Assembly: GCA_023230585.1 (NCBI GenBank)
Contig: JALNXB010000008.1
Span: forward strand, 1-49,253
Source: a bacterium
Lineage (GTDB): Bacteria; Ratteibacteria; UBA8468; B48-G9; JAFGKM01
Direction: 5' to 3'
Length of the DNA stretch: 49,253 bases
In this document: positions 7,896-16,202 of the stretch, one piece after another
Numbering within the stretch: the first letter of the stretch is position 1
Layout of the letters: each line of letters opens with the position of its first letter
Notes under the pieces: generated by a model
Seen by the model: only the letters and a program-made list of their open reading frames with translations
Told to the model about the DNA's origin: nothing
The model's database searches: none
Made by a program: the position numbers and the translations under genes

Positions 7896-8938
7896 AAAAT
7901 TTTATTATCACCCTTAATGGTTATGGGTTGCTTCTGAAAGAACTTTTTAGAAGTAAACCTCTTTTTGAATACGCTGATAAAAGCAATTTTCAAAACTTGT
8001 CAGAAAAAGGTAGGTGGGGTTATATACATCTTGGTAAAACTTTAGAAAAATCGTATTTTAATCTTTTTGCAAATGAGACAGATTTTCCCGGCGAAGCATT
8101 TTTAAGGAGTTTGGTAAGCAAAAAATTGCCTGACGGGCTAAAAACGTTTTTTCTTGCAGAATTTTTAACCCACATAGAAGGCAAGGTGATAGAAACAGAC
8201 TTAATATTTTCAGATAAAGAACTTAACCAGTTGCTTATGACGGTTTCTGAAGATAAAACAGGTTTTTCTTATGATATATGTGATGGAAAAGTTGTAGTGG
8301 GTTATAAGGAGCGTTTTCCTTCCAAAAGTATGGTTTTCCCTCCAAGTTTAAAGAATAGAAAATTTAAGGATTATCTTTATAAAGAAAAAGAGTTTAAGAA
8401 AATCAACAACCTTATACTAAAATCTTCTACAACACTCTATGAACATCCTATTAACCAGATAAGGTTGGACCTTGGAGAACCTATAGGAAACCTGTTCTGG
8501 TTGTGGGGGATGGGTGAAAAGAAAGATGTATACCAGTTTTCTGAGAGGATGGAGCGAAAAAGTTTTTTCATTTCATTTAATGATGATTTACAAGGGGTTC
8601 CAGAATATTTGGGGTTTGAGAAAATTCCTGAGATATCTTTTTATGAAGATGACTCAATTTTATGGATAAACAACTCACTTGATATCAATCAAGAGCGTTC
8701 TTTGTGGGTGAAAAGTTTTGAAAAATTTGATTCTGAAGTTTTAGGGTATGTAAGGTCGTTATGTTCAAATGACGATTATAGAATACTCTTTATATTTGAT
8801 TCTTTTTCGCAACAAAATAGAGTGTTAACTAACCAATGGGGAGTTTACTGCTTTATGACCAACGTTTCCCCAAAACCGTTGAGGTTTCGCAAGCATATTA
8901 AAAACGGTAAAATGTTTATTGAAAAATTTTTTATATAA
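7892..8938 (+). CDS. Degenerate ApgM-like protein (alkaline-phosphatase superfamily; probable pseudoenzyme)
   Basis: This 348-aa protein resembles the archaeal-type cofactor-independent phosphoglycerate mutase (ApgM). The segment S...L.eHPIN..R, G.p.gN.fWLWG.G is clear: HPIN is at 185-188 and WLWGMG at 203-208. An upstream stretch corresponds to the ApgM 'L...G...D...hi...E...L' region. The metal-binding start of the family (DGMAD-type) is replaced by LNGYG (8-12), with no Asp. The PGSD nucleophile motif appears to be replaced by FPGEA. The C-terminal metal motifs are not visible, and the protein is about 50 aa short. The frame is intact and overlaps both purB and folK, so it is a maintained gene. 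A non-catalytic role is inferred. Confidence 0.6.
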   Translation: MKNFIITLNGYGLLLKELFRSKPLFEYADKSNFQNLSEKGRWGYIHLGKTLEKSYFNLFANETDFPGEAFLRSLVSKKLPDGLKTFFLAEFLTHIEGKVIETDLIFSDKELNQLLMTVSEDKTGFSYDICDGKVVVGYKERFPSKSMVFPPSLKNRKFKDYLYKEKEFKKINNLILKSSTTLYEHPINQIRLDLGEPIGNLFWLWGMGEKKDVYQFSERMERKSFFISFNDDLQGVPEYLGFEKIPEISFYEDDSILWINNSLDINQERSLWVKSFEKFDSEVLGYVRSLCSNDDYRILFIFDSFSQQNRVLTNQWGVYCFMTNVSPKPLRFRKHIKNGKMFIEKFFI

Positions 8939-9387
8939 TGGTTAAAATATATATATCTATTGGAAGCAATAAAGGAGATAGGCAAAAGCATATTGTTGAC
9001 GCCTTAAAATATTTACAACAATATGTTTTTATATTAAAAATATCGTCTTTTATTGTCACTGCTCCAGTTGAAAACGTGAAAGGTGGATATTTTCTTAATG
9101 GTGTTGTTGAAGGTAAAACAGCCTTTCGTCCTCAACAGTTATTATCTTTTTTACAGCAGGTAGAGGTTAATGTTGGAAGAGAGGTTTTTCATAAAAAAGG
9201 TGATGAAAGAGAGATAGATCTGGATATTGTTTTTTATGGAACTAAGGTTATTAAAAGAGAAAACCTTGTTATACCTCACCCGAGATACAGTGGTAGAGAG
9301 TTTGTTCTTACGCCCTTGTTAGAAATTGCACCTTATTTAATTGACCCTGTTACAAAGTGTAGTATTAATAAATTAAGGAAAGAGTAA
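8938..9387 (+). CDS. folK: 2-amino-4-hydroxy-6-hydroxymethyldihydropteridine pyrophosphokinase
   Basis: FolK (HPPK) pyrophosphorylates 6-hydroxymethyl-dihydropterin for folate synthesis. The 149-aa protein opens with VKIYISIGSNKGDR, the GSNxGD start of the family. It carries REIDLDIVFYG (metal/ATP site) and IPHPRYSGREFVLTPL. The start overlaps the preceding stop as TAATG. folP and folB are not adjacent; folK is instead followed at once by panC, so the unit mixes folate and pantothenate synthesis. Confidence 0.95.
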   Translation: MVKIYISIGSNKGDRQKHIVDALKYLQQYVFILKISSFIVTAPVENVKGGYFLNGVVEGKTAFRPQQLLSFLQQVEVNVGREVFHKKGDEREIDLDIVFYGTKVIKRENLVIPHPRYSGREFVLTPLLEIAPYLIDPVTKCSINKLRKE

Positions 9388-9388
9388 A

Positions 9389-10240
9389 ATGAAGATTATA
9401 AAAAGAGTCTCAGAGGTAAGAAGTGAGGTTAAAAATTTAAAAGATAAAAAAAATGTTATAGGGTTGGTGCCAACAATGGGCGCTATTCATCAGGGGCATA
9501 TATCTCTTGTTAGAGGTTCAAAAAAGGAGTGTAATATAACAGTAGTTAGTATATTTGTTAACCCAACACAATTTGGACCTTCTGAAGATTATGAAAAGTA
9601 TCCGAGAGATATTCAGAGAGATATTCTTCTGTTGCAAGAAGAAGGTGTAGATATACTGTTTATGCCTTCTGTGGAAGAGATGTATGGTAAAAAATCTCTC
9701 GTATCGGTGGAGGTATCAGAGCTTTCTGAAAAGTTTGAAGGTAACTTAAGACCTGGGCATTTTAAAGGTGTTTGCACAGTTGTGTGTAAATTGTTCAATA
9801 TAATTTCTCCTGACAAATCTTATTTCGGATGGAAAGATGCACAACAACTTGTTATAATAAAAAAGATGGTAAAAGATTTAAATATGCCAATTGAAATAGT
9901 CGGGTGCCAAATATTTAGAGAACAGGACGGGCTTGCTATGAGTTCCAGAAATGTTTATTTGTCTCCAGAAGATAGGAAAAACTCTATTGCTCTTTATTCA
10001 GGTCTTAAAAAGATAAAAGATATGGTAGAAGTAGAAAATATAAGGGACACAAGTTCCCTTATAGTAGAAGGAAAAAGGGTGGCGGAAAGTTTTTCTGGTG
10101 TAGAGTTAGACTATTTATCAGCAGTTGATACAAATACCCTTGAACCTTTAGATAAGATAAAAGGAGAAGTACTTATTCTTGGAGCAATAAAAATTGCAGG
10201 AGTAAGACTTCTTGATAATATATTAATTAAATTGAAATAG
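9389..10240 (+). CDS. panC: Pantothenate synthetase
   Basis: PanC joins pantoate and beta-alanine with ATP. The 283-aa protein has PTMGAIHQGHISLV, with the HIGH-like nucleotidyltransferase motif, then FVNPTQFGPSEDYEKYPR and RPGHFKGVCTVV. FGWKDAQQL stands where most PanC proteins have FGxKDxQQ, and MSSRNVYLSP is the second ATP-binding motif. It starts 1 nt after the folK stop, with GGAAAGAG as ribosome binding site. It ends the tight operon; a 68-bp gap follows. Confidence 0.96.
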   Translation: MKIIKRVSEVRSEVKNLKDKKNVIGLVPTMGAIHQGHISLVRGSKKECNITVVSIFVNPTQFGPSEDYEKYPRDIQRDILLLQEEGVDILFMPSVEEMYGKKSLVSVEVSELSEKFEGNLRPGHFKGVCTVVCKLFNIISPDKSYFGWKDAQQLVIIKKMVKDLNMPIEIVGCQIFREQDGLAMSSRNVYLSPEDRKNSIALYSGLKKIKDMVEVENIRDTSSLIVEGKRVAESFSGVELDYLSAVDTNTLEPLDKIKGEVLILGAIKIAGVRLLDNILIKLK

Positions 10241-10308
10241 ATTAAAATTAATGTTGCTAAAGTAAGTTTGATAATAACGAATTTAAAAAAATACCGGGAA
10301 AGAAAAAA

Positions 10309-11634
10309 ATGGATAATAGATTGCTGGCAGGAACCACAAAGGTTGATATTACACCTCCTCTCGGATACTTGTTGCAAGGGCATACAATTCGCAATAAACC
10401 AAGTAAAAGAGTACACGACCAACTTGGTTTAAAAGTTGTTAGTATAAGCAAGGAAAGTGAACGTATGGTTTTAGTTAGTTGCGACCTATTATGTTTTACG
10501 AAAGATTTTGTAGAGGACGTAAGAGCAGAGATTACTGAAAAGACAGGTTTGTTGCCTCATCAGGTGCTTTTATGTTGTTCTCATACCCATACAGGACCTT
10601 TTACATTGGATTTATTGGGGAGCGACCCAAGAAACTTTGTGCCAGAGTACCTTTCTATTGTTAAGAAAAAGATTGCAGGTGCTGTTATTGAGTCTATGAG
10701 TAACCAAGTACCTGTAAAAGTTAAGTATGGGCGTGCCAATGTTGATATGGGTATTATCAATCGGCGTAGAAAGAATCCTGACGGAACAATCGGGGGACCT
10801 GACACAACAGGGTTTATTGATTACGAAGTAAGTGTTCTATCTTTTGAAAGAGATGAAGGTGACCCGCTTGCTATACTTTTTAACTACGGATGTCATCCAA
10901 CAACTCTGTCTGCCGATATATACGAAGTTTCAGCTGACTATCCAGGTGCTGCACAGAAAGAAATAGAGAGTTTTTATTATAAAACAAACGCTATTTTTAC
11001 CAACGGTTGTTTGGGAGATGTAAGACCTGCTCTTCTTGATGAAGAAGAACACAATTTTAGAGGCGGAAGTTTTGAAGATATGCGTAGGATGGGTAGACTT
11101 CTTGCGTCAGGAGCAATACAGGCTAGAGAAACTTCGGTTTTACTTAATGTGGAAAAATTAGAAACTCGTCTTGAAAAATTCTCTTTTAATCTCGATAGAA
11201 ATTTTCTTTTTCAAGATAAACAGGCTCTTGAGGATAATTTTCTTAAATTGGTATACAAATTTAGAAAAACCTATCAACCACTCGAATCTGAAATAAGATG
11301 GAAGAACTTCTGGCTTGATAAAATTAACAGAAAAGAGGTTATTCCTCAAGAAATAATTAGGGAGATACATTTATTTAAAATAGGTGGTGTATCACTTGTT
11401 GGTTTACCAGGGGAAACAGTAGCAGAGATAGGTCTAAAGATAAAGCAGAAACTCAAGAATGCTTTTACTATTGGGTTGAGTAATGGGTATCTTAGTTATA
11501 TTCCTTCTGCGACAACTCTTAAAGAGGGCGGATATGAAGCCTCCCTATTTTTTTATCAAGACTCTCCAGGTCCTTTTTCTGTTGATATGGAAGAGAAACT
11601 TCTTGATAAAATATTTTCTATGGTTGAAAAATAA
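10309..11634 (+). CDS. Neutral/alkaline ceramidase N-terminal-domain protein, intracellular, function unknown
   Basis: The 441-aa protein matches the N-terminal (catalytic) domain family of neutral/alkaline non-lysosomal ceramidases. It shows TKVDITPPLGY, the zinc-ligand motif SHTHTGP and a second His in YGCHPTTLS. In true ceramidases the nucleophile Ser sits in GDVSPN; here the site reads GCLGDVRPAL, with Arg for Ser. There is no signal peptide, whereas characterised ceramidases are secreted or membrane-associated. The C-terminal ceramidase domain is also absent. I infer a metal-dependent hydrolase or binding protein of unknown substrate. No sphingolipid gene is nearby. The start ATG has only a weak GGGAAAG site. 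Confidence 0.75.
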   Translation: MDNRLLAGTTKVDITPPLGYLLQGHTIRNKPSKRVHDQLGLKVVSISKESERMVLVSCDLLCFTKDFVEDVRAEITEKTGLLPHQVLLCCSHTHTGPFTLDLLGSDPRNFVPEYLSIVKKKIAGAVIESMSNQVPVKVKYGRANVDMGIINRRRKNPDGTIGGPDTTGFIDYEVSVLSFERDEGDPLAILFNYGCHPTTLSADIYEVSADYPGAAQKEIESFYYKTNAIFTNGCLGDVRPALLDEEEHNFRGGSFEDMRRMGRLLASGAIQARETSVLLNVEKLETRLEKFSFNLDRNFLFQDKQALEDNFLKLVYKFRKTYQPLESEIRWKNFWLDKINRKEVIPQEIIREIHLFKIGGVSLVGLPGETVAEIGLKIKQKLKNAFTIGLSNGYLSYIPSATTLKEGGYEASLFFYQDSPGPFSVDMEEKLLDKIFSMVEK

Positions 11635-11700
11635 TGTAACCTGTTTAATGAAAACAAAAGTAGTAACTATTTTAAATTACAACAATAATAGGATTATAGT

Positions 11701-13161
11701 TTGAATAAAGGTATATCATTTTTTTTAAGAAGGTTGTTTTTCTGTTCTTTAAGTGGTTTTATTCTTTCTCTGGCTTTTCCGCCTTTTGGTTTTAGTCAAG
11801 TTGCTTTTATAGGTTTTATTCCTATGTTAGCATCTGCAAGAGAGAATAGAGGCGACAATTTTTTCTTTGGTATTTTTACAGGTCTAATTTTTTATTCATT
11901 CTCTTTCTTCTGGCTTTACAAACTTGCAGGTTTTATTTACCTTCTTCTTGCTTTATATCTTTCAATATATTGGGGAATTTTTTTGTATACCCTTTATAAA
12001 TTACCACCCAAAGGCAGAATCTTTTTAGGTGCGTTTATATGGTTTTTTCTTGAAATCATAGTTTCTAATCTTATTACTGGGTTCCCTTGGCTTTTACTCG
12101 GCCTTTCTCAATGGCAAGAGTTCTTTTTACTTAAAACTGCTAGGCTGTGCGGGATATATGGAATATCGTTTTTAGTGATACTTGCTAACCTAACTTTTGT
12201 GAATATATTTAAAAAAAAATATTTTTATTCTTCTGTTGTTGCTATATTAATTTTTGTGGCAATTTTTCTTATAACCCCAGAAAAGTTTTATAAAGCAAAA
12301 CCAGTAGGTGAAATTAATGTTATGGTTGTGCAACCAAATATTATTTCAGAGAATAATGTGGAGCCTGAACAGGTTTTATATTTGTTGAAAGAAATGACTC
12401 TTTCGAACCTTGAAAAAGAAGGTGCAACTCTTGTAGTTTGGCCTGAAGGTAGTTTTTCTGATGTTCTTGAAAAATACCCTGCCCTTGTAAACGATATAAA
12501 ACTTTTATGTAACAAATATTCTTTATATATACTTATGGGTGCTTTTTCTACTGACGATACAAATATCTATAATTCTGCTTTATTATTTGGAGAAGATGAA
12601 TTACAGGTATATAATAAGAACCATCTGGCGCCTTATGGGGAGTTTATTCTTGGTGGTAGATATTCCTTTGTGAGAAATGTTTTTGAAAAAGTAGCAGGAT
12701 ACACTCCATACATAACACCTGGGAACGAATTGAAACTCTTCTCTTTAAATGGTCACAAGATAGCGCCTCTTGTATGTTTTGAGAATATTTTTCCAGATAT
12801 GACAAGAGAACTGAATATTAAAGGCGCTCAAGTTTTTTTGGTTATTACAAACGATTCTTGGTTTGGTAAATCGGCAGGACCATACCAACATTTCGCTCAT
12901 AATGTTATGAGAGCAACTGAGAGCGGAAAGTATTTTATACAGGCATCTTTAACAGGTGTTAGCGGTGTTATATCGCCAGAAGGAAAGATTGTTGAAACAA
13001 TCGAAAGTGATGGGAAGAGAATTTTTGTACCTGGAACTTTATCTTTTAAGGCACCATTAAAGGAAGGTAAAACCTTCTATTCTCGATTTGGAGAAGTACC
13101 TCTTTTTCTTGTTGGAATTTTTTTTATAGGAATGATACTATGCAGAACTACGAAAAATTAG
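11701..13161 (+). CDS. lnt: Apolipoprotein N-acyltransferase
   Basis: Lnt adds the third acyl chain to outer-membrane lipoproteins. The 486-aa protein has about 6-7 N-terminal membrane helices (residues 8-200) and then a periplasmic nitrilase domain. The catalytic triad is Glu249 (VVWPEGS), Lys306 (YNKNHLAPYGE) and Cys359 (LVCFENIFPD), spaced as in the E. coli enzyme. A last membrane helix lies at the C-terminus. The start is TTG: an in-frame stop at 11689-11691 rules out anything longer, and AGGA precedes it. Lnt is strong evidence for a diderm cell. It overlaps rnc by 22 bp. Confidence 0.94.
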   Translation: MNKGISFFLRRLFFCSLSGFILSLAFPPFGFSQVAFIGFIPMLASARENRGDNFFFGIFTGLIFYSFSFFWLYKLAGFIYLLLALYLSIYWGIFLYTLYKLPPKGRIFLGAFIWFFLEIIVSNLITGFPWLLLGLSQWQEFFLLKTARLCGIYGISFLVILANLTFVNIFKKKYFYSSVVAILIFVAIFLITPEKFYKAKPVGEINVMVVQPNIISENNVEPEQVLYLLKEMTLSNLEKEGATLVVWPEGSFSDVLEKYPALVNDIKLLCNKYSLYILMGAFSTDDTNIYNSALLFGEDELQVYNKNHLAPYGEFILGGRYSFVRNVFEKVAGYTPYITPGNELKLFSLNGHKIAPLVCFENIFPDMTRELNIKGAQVFLVITNDSWFGKSAGPYQHFAHNVMRATESGKYFIQASLTGVSGVISPEGKIVETIESDGKRIFVPGTLSFKAPLKEGKTFYSRFGEVPLFLVGIFFIGMILCRTTKN

Positions 13162-13817
13162 AATCTTTAACCGGTTATGTTTTTAAAAATAAGAACCTAC
13201 TTATACAATCTTTGACACATTCTTCTTACGATAGGGAGTTATGTTATGAGAGGTTAGAATTTTTGGGAGATATTATTCTTGATGCTATAGTTGGTGTATA
13301 TCTTTTCAAAATTTACCCAGAGGTTGGAGAATCTTTTCTTACCGACCTTAAAGCAGCATACGTTAATAGCAAATACCTACATCAGGTAGGTCTCTCTTTA
13401 AATTTAGAAAACTTTATTAAATATGTAAATTATGAAGTTCCTAAGTTAGACGATTTTGTTGAAGCATTTATTGGTGCATTATACCTTGATGGTGGTTGGG
13501 CGAAAACAGAAATTTTTATAAAAGAACATATTCTTAATAAAAAGATGAAGCCTATAAGCAACCATAAAAACATTCTTCTTATGGTGGCAAAAAAGTGTTT
13601 TGAATCAGTACCACAATATACTCTGGTAAAAGAGACCGGACCTTCTCATAATAAGAGATATAAATTTAAGGTTAAAGTTTGTGGTAAAAGGTATGTGGGG
13701 TATGGTTCAGATAAAAATAAGAAGGGTGCAGAAATGATGGCAGCTGAGCAATTGATTTGTAAACTGCAAAAATATTTTCCTCAAGTAAAAAAACTTATTG
13801 AAAATAAACACCTATAA
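13140..13817 (+). CDS. rnc: Ribonuclease III
   Basis: This 225-aa double-strand-specific ribonuclease processes rRNA and other structured RNAs. The signature ERLEFLGDIILDAIV holds the catalytic carboxylates, and the second acidic pair is in DDFVEAFIGALYLDGG. A dsRNA-binding domain occupies the last ~70 residues and ends KKGAEMMAAEQLICKL. The catalytic part is a little shorter than usual between the two motifs, but all key acids are present. The start lies inside the end of lnt; the pair probably share a message. It converges on yidC with a 59-bp gap in which I see no clear terminator. Confidence 0.95.
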   Translation: MQNYEKLESLTGYVFKNKNLLIQSLTHSSYDRELCYERLEFLGDIILDAIVGVYLFKIYPEVGESFLTDLKAAYVNSKYLHQVGLSLNLENFIKYVNYEVPKLDDFVEAFIGALYLDGGWAKTEIFIKEHILNKKMKPISNHKNILLMVAKKCFESVPQYTLVKETGPSHNKRYKFKVKVCGKRYVGYGSDKNKKGAEMMAAEQLICKLQKYFPQVKKLIENKHL

Positions 13818-13876
13818 TCTATCTTCTTTAAACATTTGCAAATACTTTTCTTTTCCAAATTGATAACCAATAAATA

Positions 13877-15433
13877 TTATTTCTTATGTATAAAATATTG
13901 TTCTACAAGACTGGCTACATTCATTGTTATCCAATATAGTAGAAGACCTGAAGAGAAGTTGTAGAATAGGAATAAAAACATTATTGGCATCATAAAAGTA
14001 AGAGTTTTTTGGGACGGGTCCTGCGGTGTAAGTTTCTGTTGCCATAGTGAAGTTGCAGCCATAATTAATGGTAAAACATTTACAGTAAAACCGCTTACTT
14101 GAAATAATGAATCAGGTACAGATAGGTCTTTTATCCATAACCCAAAAGAAGCGCCTCTAAAAAATATTGAACTTCTTAAAGCAAGGAAGAACCCTATAAA
14201 AATTGGAAATTGAAGTAACATTGGTATACATCCACCGAGAGGGTTAATCTTGTAATCTTTATACAGGTTCATCATCTCTTTTTGCATTTGTTGTGGATTA
14301 TCTTTATATTTTTTCTGTACCTCTGTCATATAAGGTCTAAGTTTTTGGAGAGCTTTCATTGATTTAAGACTACTTTTTGTTAATGGGAAGAAGACAATTT
14401 TTATTAATAAGGTAAGGAAAACAATTGCCCATCCCCAGTTGGGTATCACTTTGTGTATATAAGAAAGGAGGGTAAACAATATTCGCCCCATAACAACAAA
14501 AAAACCACCGCCAAAAAGTAGTTTATCTTCTATCTCTTTGCTTGCAACAAAATAATCAGAAGGTCCTGCATAAAAAGTAAAATCTACTCTTTTATTGTTT
14601 AGTGAATCTATCTCAAGGTCTTCAAAGAGAAACCCAAACTTTATATAATCACCTTCTTTAATAATAAAACTCTTTGTTTCTTTTTCCATTTTGAGCATTA
14701 GAAGTGGGTATCTTTGTTTTAAAGCCAACCATTCGGTGTTTTCATAAAAAACATTTTCTTTCAATCTGGCAGGATTTATTTTTTCAATCTTGTCACCTGT
14801 CTTAACAAGTATTTCAGGAGGAGAAAATTCTCTTTCGCCTTTTACTGCTGTTGGTTTTGTTGGTATTATTCCAGCTTGCAACATATACGTGAAAACCTTT
14901 TTAGGACCTCTGTTTTCTAATAGTATTCCAGTTTTAAAAATATGGGAATCAGAAGGTACGCTTATTTCTTTAGTAATAAAAATATCGTTTAGACTTTTTG
15001 TTAATATTAATGAATCGCTTGTTTTTGTAAAAAGAGAATCATTATTGATACCTTCATATTTTAATATGGAATCATTTAAAAATTGGGAATTTTCAAAAAC
15101 ATAGAATAACTGTTCATTCTTTCTTTGATATTTATTTATACCGATATTGGTTAAATAGTTGCCATCCGAACTTACTGTAAGGGTATAATCGTTAAAATCA
15201 AAACTTACTTCTTCACTTTGAGGCAAAGAAGGTTCAGTCTGAGTTTTTGTTAAATCGGGTAGAGTAGGGGACTCGGTTGTTTCAGGCGTAACAGGTGTAG
15301 AATGTTCAATATTTTTTGGTTGTTGAGGGATGTTTTGCCTTCCTTTAGATTGCATCCTTCCAAAAACCATAATAATAACCATTGCAAGCACAAAAGCTAT
15401 AACTAATCGGACTTCTTCTTTTATTTTATCCAT
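13877..15433 (-). CDS. yidC: Membrane protein insertase YidC
   Basis: YidC (Oxa1/Alb3 family) inserts and folds inner-membrane proteins. The 518-aa form has an N-terminal membrane anchor (about residues 8-24) and a Pro/Thr-rich linker. A large periplasmic beta-domain (about 75-290) is typical of Gram-negative YidC. The conserved C-terminal five-helix insertase core contains KSSLKSMKALQKLRPYM and NPLGGCIPMLLQFPIFIG. It overlaps yidD by 13 bp in the conserved rpmH-rnpA-yidD-yidC order. The following jag/mnmE genes found in many genomes are absent here. Confidence 0.97.
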   Translation of the reverse strand: MDKIKEEVRLVIAFVLAMVIIMVFGRMQSKGRQNIPQQPKNIEHSTPVTPETTESPTLPDLTKTQTEPSLPQSEEVSFDFNDYTLTVSSDGNYLTNIGINKYQRKNEQLFYVFENSQFLNDSILKYEGINNDSLFTKTSDSLILTKSLNDIFITKEISVPSDSHIFKTGILLENRGPKKVFTYMLQAGIIPTKPTAVKGEREFSPPEILVKTGDKIEKINPARLKENVFYENTEWLALKQRYPLLMLKMEKETKSFIIKEGDYIKFGFLFEDLEIDSLNNKRVDFTFYAGPSDYFVASKEIEDKLLFGGGFFVVMGRILFTLLSYIHKVIPNWGWAIVFLTLLIKIVFFPLTKSSLKSMKALQKLRPYMTEVQKKYKDNPQQMQKEMMNLYKDYKINPLGGCIPMLLQFPIFIGFFLALRSSIFFRGASFGLWIKDLSVPDSLFQVSGFTVNVLPLIMAATSLWQQKLTPQDPSQKTLTFMMPIMFLFLFYNFSSGLLLYWITMNVASLVEQYFIHKK

Positions 15434-15639
15434 TTTTCTAAAGGGTCAAACCCTCCTTTGTTGAAAGGATGACATCTAATCAACCTTCTTATTCCTATAA
15501 AAAAACCTCTTAAACCATATTTTTCAACAGATTCAGCCATAAAAACTGAACAACTAGGGTAGAACCTGCACCTGTTTCCCAAAAGGGGAGATATAAACAT
15601 CTGGTATACCTTTATAGCAAACAGAAAACCTTTTTTCAT
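15421..15639 (-). CDS. yidD: Membrane protein insertion efficiency factor YidD
   Basis: The 72-aa protein matches YidD closely. It has an amphipathic N-terminus, ISPLLGNRCRFYPSCSVFM with the conserved Cys pair, and IRRLIRCHPFNKGGFDP. YidD is a small membrane-associated helper of YidC-dependent insertion. Its start overlaps the rnpA stop (ATGA) and its end overlaps the yidC start, so the three are translationally coupled. Confidence 0.97.
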   Translation of the reverse strand: MKKGFLFAIKVYQMFISPLLGNRCRFYPSCSVFMAESVEKYGLRGFFIGIRRLIRCHPFNKGGFDPLEKWIK

Positions 15640-15920
15640 ATTATCCTATCTACTGCTTTTTCAAGTTCTTCTATTAATTGAGTGTTGCTAGTGTTTACAA
15701 TCGGAGATTTAATGATAAAAATATAATTCCCTTTTTGAATCTTACTTCTCCAAAACTCTCTAATTCTTCTTTTTATATAATTCCTTTTTACAGGATTGGT
15801 AGTTGAACGTTTAGCAATAAAACCAACCTTATAACTCTCATCCTGCAAATAATAAATCTTAAACAACCTATTGTTTAAGATTCTACCTTTACGAAGAACC
15901 TCTTCTTTCTTTTTAATCAA
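15636..15920 (-). CDS. rnpA: Ribonuclease P protein component
   Basis: This is the protein subunit of RNase P, which trims tRNA 5' leaders. The 94-aa protein is basic and keeps the family core VGFIAKRSTTNPVKRNYIKR, followed by RIREFWR. The start codon is TTG at 15920-15918, overlapping the rpmH stop as TTGA. The sequence just downstream (VLRKGRILNNRLFKIYY) corresponds to the normal RnpA N-terminus. No RNase P RNA gene is visible in the window. Confidence 0.94.
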   Translation of the reverse strand: MIKKKEEVLRKGRILNNRLFKIYYLQDESYKVGFIAKRSTTNPVKRNYIKRRIREFWRSKIQKGNYIFIIKSPIVNTSNTQLIEELEKAVDRII

Positions 15921-16051
15921 GCTGCAAGCCTCTTTCTTCCTTTTCTTCTTCTTGCGTTAATGATTTTTCTACCACCAACTGTTTTCATTCTTGCTCTAAA
16001 ACCAATTCTTCTTTTCCTTCTACGGTTGTGTGGTTTAAATGTAATAGACAT
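15917..16051 (-). CDS. rpmH: 50S ribosomal protein L34
   Basis: Reading the minus strand from ATG at 16051 gives a 44-aa, very Arg/Lys-rich protein. It begins MSITFKPHNRRRKRRIGFRA and ends RKRLAA, the L34 pattern (FxPxNRRRK...GFRARM.T..GR.....RR.KGR..L). The ribosome binding site is AGGAG. It heads the rpmH-rnpA-yidD-yidC run. dnaA, usually divergent or upstream of rpmH, is not here; the upstream 150 bp hold no DnaA-box cluster. Confidence 0.97.
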   Translation of the reverse strand: MSITFKPHNRRRKRRIGFRARMKTVGGRKIINARRRKGRKRLAA

Positions 16052-16202
16052 TTTTCTCCTTTACCCTTTAATAAAAACTGCTACTTATTTATAACGAAGG
16101 GCACGTTTTTTTGTTACTTTTAAAATGAAATTATTGGTTCTATTTCAACCAAAATTAATTACAATAAAAGCCAGTTCATTTTACATTAAAATTAACATTA
16201 TA

